Part shown: in pieces, positions 5,676 to 7,671 of the stretch | Numbering within the stretch: the stretch's first letter is position 1 | How the letters are laid out: each line of letters starts with the position of its first letter | Assembly (NCBI GenBank): GCA_003696875.1 | Contig: RFHL01001060.1 | Location: forward strand, 1 to 7,671 | Direction: 5' to 3' | DNA length: 7,671 nt | From: Bacteroidota bacterium | Lineage (GTDB): Bacteria; Bacteroidota; Bacteroidia; J057 | Program-made: the position numbers and the translations under genes | The notes under the pieces: generated by a model | Database searches by the model: none | What the model was told of the DNA's origin: nothing | The model's input: the letters and a program-made list of their open reading frames with translations, nothing else

Positions 5676-7399
5676 GGATCTTGGGTGGCCATCGCCAGGG
5701 CGGCGAGGAGCCAGGGGGCCGTGCCCCGTGGGTCGCCTGCGAAACGCGGCCGCCGCAGGTAGTCCCACAGCCGCTCGCTCACTTCGGTTTCGGCCGAGGC
5801 CCCCAGTACCCGCCCTTCAGCGTCGACCTGAGTCTGGAGCCATGTCCAGGCCCGATCCCGGGCCTGGACATCTGTCTCTGGGAGCCAGCCTTCGGTCAGG
5901 CCGATACAGATCGCCCGCAAGACAAAGGCCGTGGCGGCGGTCTCACTTTGGCTGCCGTCATAATCCACCACCTGCCGCCAGCCTCCGTCCGGACTCTGGT
6001 AGAGCAGGAGATTGCGAATGAGCACCTGAAAGCGTTGGAGCAGCTCCTCGCGATGGGCATGTTCGGGGGGTAATTTTTGCAGGACCTCGGCCAGGGTCCA
6101 GGCGGCAATACCGTTGGTGCGACCCCAGCAGATGCCATTGTGGAGGTGGGTCTTGGGCAACCAGGCATGGTAGTAGAGCCCTTTTTCCGGATCAAAAAGG
6201 TAGCCCCCCATCTGGAGGACTTGTTGAGCAGCAAAGTCCAGATAGCGCCGATCCTGGGACCATTGGTACAGTTCCAGAGCTGCGGGCACGGTCATCAGGA
6301 GATCGTCTATCCATACCGTGCCTTCGCCGGGTTCTTGGCGACAGAGGGTGCCATCGGGCCGGCGGTCCAGCCCCTCCAGCAAGGCATAGCTCACCGCCTC
6401 TACCAGCGGCTCTGCCCCGGCTGGCGGGGCGGGGAGGTTTAAGCGGCGGAGAATCCCCAGACTGGCCCCGGGAAGGTCCTCGGCCAGGGCGGCTCGGTAG
6501 CGCCGGAAGAAGGGGACACGCAGGTCGTGGCCCTGCTGATACTGCTGTTCAAAGTAGTCCTGATGGGTCAGGAAAAAGGCGAGACAACTGTCGGTATAGC
6601 TCTGCCAATGGCGGTCGCCGGTTTGTTCGCCCAACTCAAGGAGGGCATACTGCATGAGGCCATTGGTGTAGTGCCAATCGGCCTGGGCTTCATAAGGGTA
6701 CCAGCGCCCGTCGGGGCGGGCTAGCAAGGTGCGGCCCGGATGGGCCGCCGGCACCCAATGGCGCTGCCATTGGGGGTAAAGACCCTGCAGGGGCTGGTCG
6801 GGGCGCAGGCTTTGGCCTTCGGGTAGCGGGCCGAGGCATAGCCAGGGTTCTCTTAATCCCTCGGCCAGGGCTGGAGGGATAAATCGAACCCCATCGGCGG
6901 GGACGCCGTCGGTTCGCTGCGGGCGCAGGGTGAGGGCCCACTCTTCCCCGGCTGGCCAAACCTCTACCATGACCTGATACTGACCCCGGTCCAGCGTCAG
7001 CGGCAGCTCGTGGGGAAATTGCAGGCGCCCAGGGGCAACCTCCATCACCCCTTTCGGCTGGGGCTGACTATGGCCGGTTTTTAGATCTCCGTCGATCCAC
7101 AGCCGGAAAGGGCCCGGACTGGCCAGGCCCAGGGTTAGGGCCATCGGCCGGTCAACTTCCAGGGTGCTGATGGCATAGGCAGGCCCCGGACCAGTCTGGC
7201 CCAACGTATATCTCAGATCAATGACCTGCAGGCCCAGCGGGGCATCGTAGGCGGCGAGCCGAAAGGCAAAGGCCGTTTGGCTCGCGTAGTGGCCGGCAAC
7301 CTGCCGGGCCAGCTCCAGGGGCGGTCGCGTTTCTGTTTGGGAAGCCAGCGTTCCCCCGAAAAGCAAGGACATCAACAGGAAGAAAAGCCGGGGAATCAT
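5672..7399 (-). CDS. GH88/GH105-type glycosidase with N-terminal beta-rich extension
   Basis: The 575-residue product has a signal peptide (MIPRLFFLLMSLLFGGTLAS), so it is exported. Residues about 25-215 form a beta-rich, non-catalytic extension (LGLASPGPFRLWIDG, RGQYQVMVEVWP). Residues 230-575 show an (alpha/alpha)6-barrel pattern like YteR-type unsaturated glucuronyl/galacturonyl hydrolases: DWHYTNGLMQYALLE (from 241), WIDDLLMTVPAALE (from 363, with the acidic pair expected to be catalytic), YYHAW (409-413), WGRTNGIAAW (425-434), GGWRQVVD (472-479) and RGTAPWLLAAL (558-568). These enzymes remove delta-4,5-unsaturated uronic acids left by polysaccharide lyases. The usual W-(A/G)-R-G-N-G-W reads WGRTNGI here, so the specificity may differ. 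A TTG start at 7408 would add three residues; the ATG fits the signal peptide better. It lies 100 bp after a DUF1080 gene, suggesting a glycan-degradation operon. Confidence 0.82.
   Translation of the reverse strand: MIPRLFFLLMSLLFGGTLASQTETRPPLELARQVAGHYASQTAFAFRLAAYDAPLGLQVIDLRYTLGQTGPGPAYAISTLEVDRPMALTLGLASPGPFRLWIDGDLKTGHSQPQPKGVMEVAPGRLQFPHELPLTLDRGQYQVMVEVWPAGEEWALTLRPQRTDGVPADGVRFIPPALAEGLREPWLCLGPLPEGQSLRPDQPLQGLYPQWQRHWVPAAHPGRTLLARPDGRWYPYEAQADWHYTNGLMQYALLELGEQTGDRHWQSYTDSCLAFFLTHQDYFEQQYQQGHDLRVPFFRRYRAALAEDLPGASLGILRRLNLPAPPAGAEPLVEAVSYALLEGLDRRPDGTLCRQEPGEGTVWIDDLLMTVPAALELYQWSQDRRYLDFAAQQVLQMGGYLFDPEKGLYYHAWLPKTHLHNGICWGRTNGIAAWTLAEVLQKLPPEHAHREELLQRFQVLIRNLLLYQSPDGGWRQVVDYDGSQSETAATAFVLRAICIGLTEGWLPETDVQARDRAWTWLQTQVDAEGRVLGASAETEVSERLWDYLRRPRFAGDPRGTAPWLLAALAMATQDP
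5842..5871. repeat. Perfect 12-bp inverted repeat inside the GH105-type gene
   Basis: The arms ATGTCCAGGCCC (5842-5853) and GGGCCTGGACAT (5860-5871) are exact reverse complements with a 6-nt GATCCC spacer. The stem is GC-rich and would be very stable in RNA or single-stranded DNA. It lies in the coding sequence for DVQARDRAWTW near the protein C terminus, about 170 bp from the overlapping convergent stop codons. Neither strand has a T-run after it, so it is not a standard terminator. Confidence 0.75.
6731..6774. repeat. Two tandem perfect hairpins inside the GH105-type gene
   Basis: A 7-bp stem (GCGGCCC / GGGCCGC, loop GGAT, 6731-6748) is followed after 5 bp by a 9-bp stem (CCCAATGGC / GCCATTGGG, loop GCT, 6754-6774). 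Both are in coding sequence, and the second corresponds to the PQWQRHW residues. Either alone could be chance at this GC content. Confidence 0.45.
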
Positions 7400-7433
7400 A
7401 GGCGACAACCATTCAAAGGGTCTGGGGGGCGGC

Positions 7434-7454
7434 AGGAAAATAGGGATTTTTCCT
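7434..7454 (-). repeat. AGGAAAA / TTTTCCT inverted repeat between DUF1080 and GH105-type genes
   Basis: Perfect 7-bp arms (7434-7440 and 7448-7454) flank the 7-nt spacer TAGGGAT in an AT-rich patch 35-55 bp before the glycosidase start. The stem is weak for a terminator and lacks a following T-run on the minus strand. It could be an operator or a partial attenuator for the second gene. Confidence 0.4.
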
Positions 7455-7499
7455 AGAAAAGTGTGACCAGATCCTGGCAGAACCTAAGGTGGAGCGCAG

Positions 7500-7671
7500 T
7501 CAGCGGAGGGGGCGGATGCGCAGGTCACGGAAGCGCACCCGCTGGCCGACCTGTTCAGGCTGCCAGGCTCCGTGCAGTTGCAGGGCAATGAAGCCCTCGG
7601 CCCGGGCCGAGTCGGTGGTGTCGGTGGCGGGTACGCCGTTGAGCCAGCTCTGGAAGCGGGCCCCCTCCGCA
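7500..7671 (-). CDS. 3-keto-disaccharide hydrolase-type (DUF1080) protein, C-terminal 56 residues only
   Basis: The right edge cuts this gene, leaving the last 56 codons and TGA (7502-7500). The visible end reads RFQSWLNGVPATDTTDS, then EGFIALQLHG, then VGQRVRFRDLRIRPLR. This matches the closing strands of DUF1080 (a concanavalin-like domain, now often called 3-keto-disaccharide hydrolase): a 'wlNG' strand, a 'G.IaLQlHg' strand and a final 'v.FRdlrIrpL' strand. Members bind or cleave glycosides, some acting on 3-keto sugars in Bacteroidota. No catalytic or N-terminal part can be seen, so activity and localisation are unknown. It precedes the GH105-type gene on the same strand and is probably cotranscribed, although the gap between them contains an inverted repeat. 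Confidence 0.8.
   Translation of the reverse strand, partial: AEGARFQSWLNGVPATDTTDSARAEGFIALQLHGAWQPEQVGQRVRFRDLRIRPLR

Overview
The window looks like Bacteroidota chromosome, probably from a GC-rich Saprospiria/Lewinella-type marine lineage. The support is a type IX secretion (T9SS) C-terminal sorting domain, Bacteroidota-type promoter elements (TAnnTTTG), no obvious Shine-Dalgarno sequences, a 'GCTNPDAxNYDxDA' surface-protein motif, and families such as DUF4625 and MbnP-like lipoproteins. Lineage below phylum is inference. Nine protein-coding genes fill almost the whole window. No tRNA, rRNA, CRISPR array, transposase or other mobile element was seen. No gene-free stretch exceeds about 180 bases.

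Region 1 (1-2400, minus strand) is a four-gene operon reading right to left. It holds a small Cys-rich membrane-anchored protein, an outer-membrane beta-barrel 'transporter family' protein with an N-terminal CDVCGCS motif, a DUF4625 lipoprotein, and an MbnP-like lipoprotein cut by the left edge. A textbook -7 box (TATATTTG) lies just before the first gene. MbnP proteins bind copper, and the Cys motifs of two other members fit metal handling, so the operon is best read as an envelope metal (copper) acquisition or handling module. An MbnH-like dihaem peroxidase gene may follow beyond the left edge.

Region 2 (2440-4390, minus strand) holds two housekeeping genes, rsgA (30S ribosome-maturation GTPase) followed by pgl (6-phosphogluconolactonase). 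Each is preceded by a similar imperfect TTTTG-N19-nnnnTTTG promoter-like array.

Region 3 (4395-5675, plus strand) is one secreted DUF2341 protein with a T9SS sorting tail, divergent from rsgA.

Region 4 (5672-7671, minus strand) is a carbohydrate-degradation pair. The C-terminal end of a DUF1080 (3-keto-disaccharide hydrolase-type) protein is followed by a GH88/GH105-type glycosidase with a large N-terminal beta-rich extension. The glycosidase gene converges on the DUF2341 gene and their stop codons overlap. It also contains a perfect 12-bp inverted repeat, the strongest unexplained DNA structure in the window.

The points most worth following up are the metal-handling operon, a C-tract near the end of its first gene that could switch the protein to a Cys/His-rich tail ending on the next start codon, and the 12-bp hairpin beside the overlapping convergent stops.
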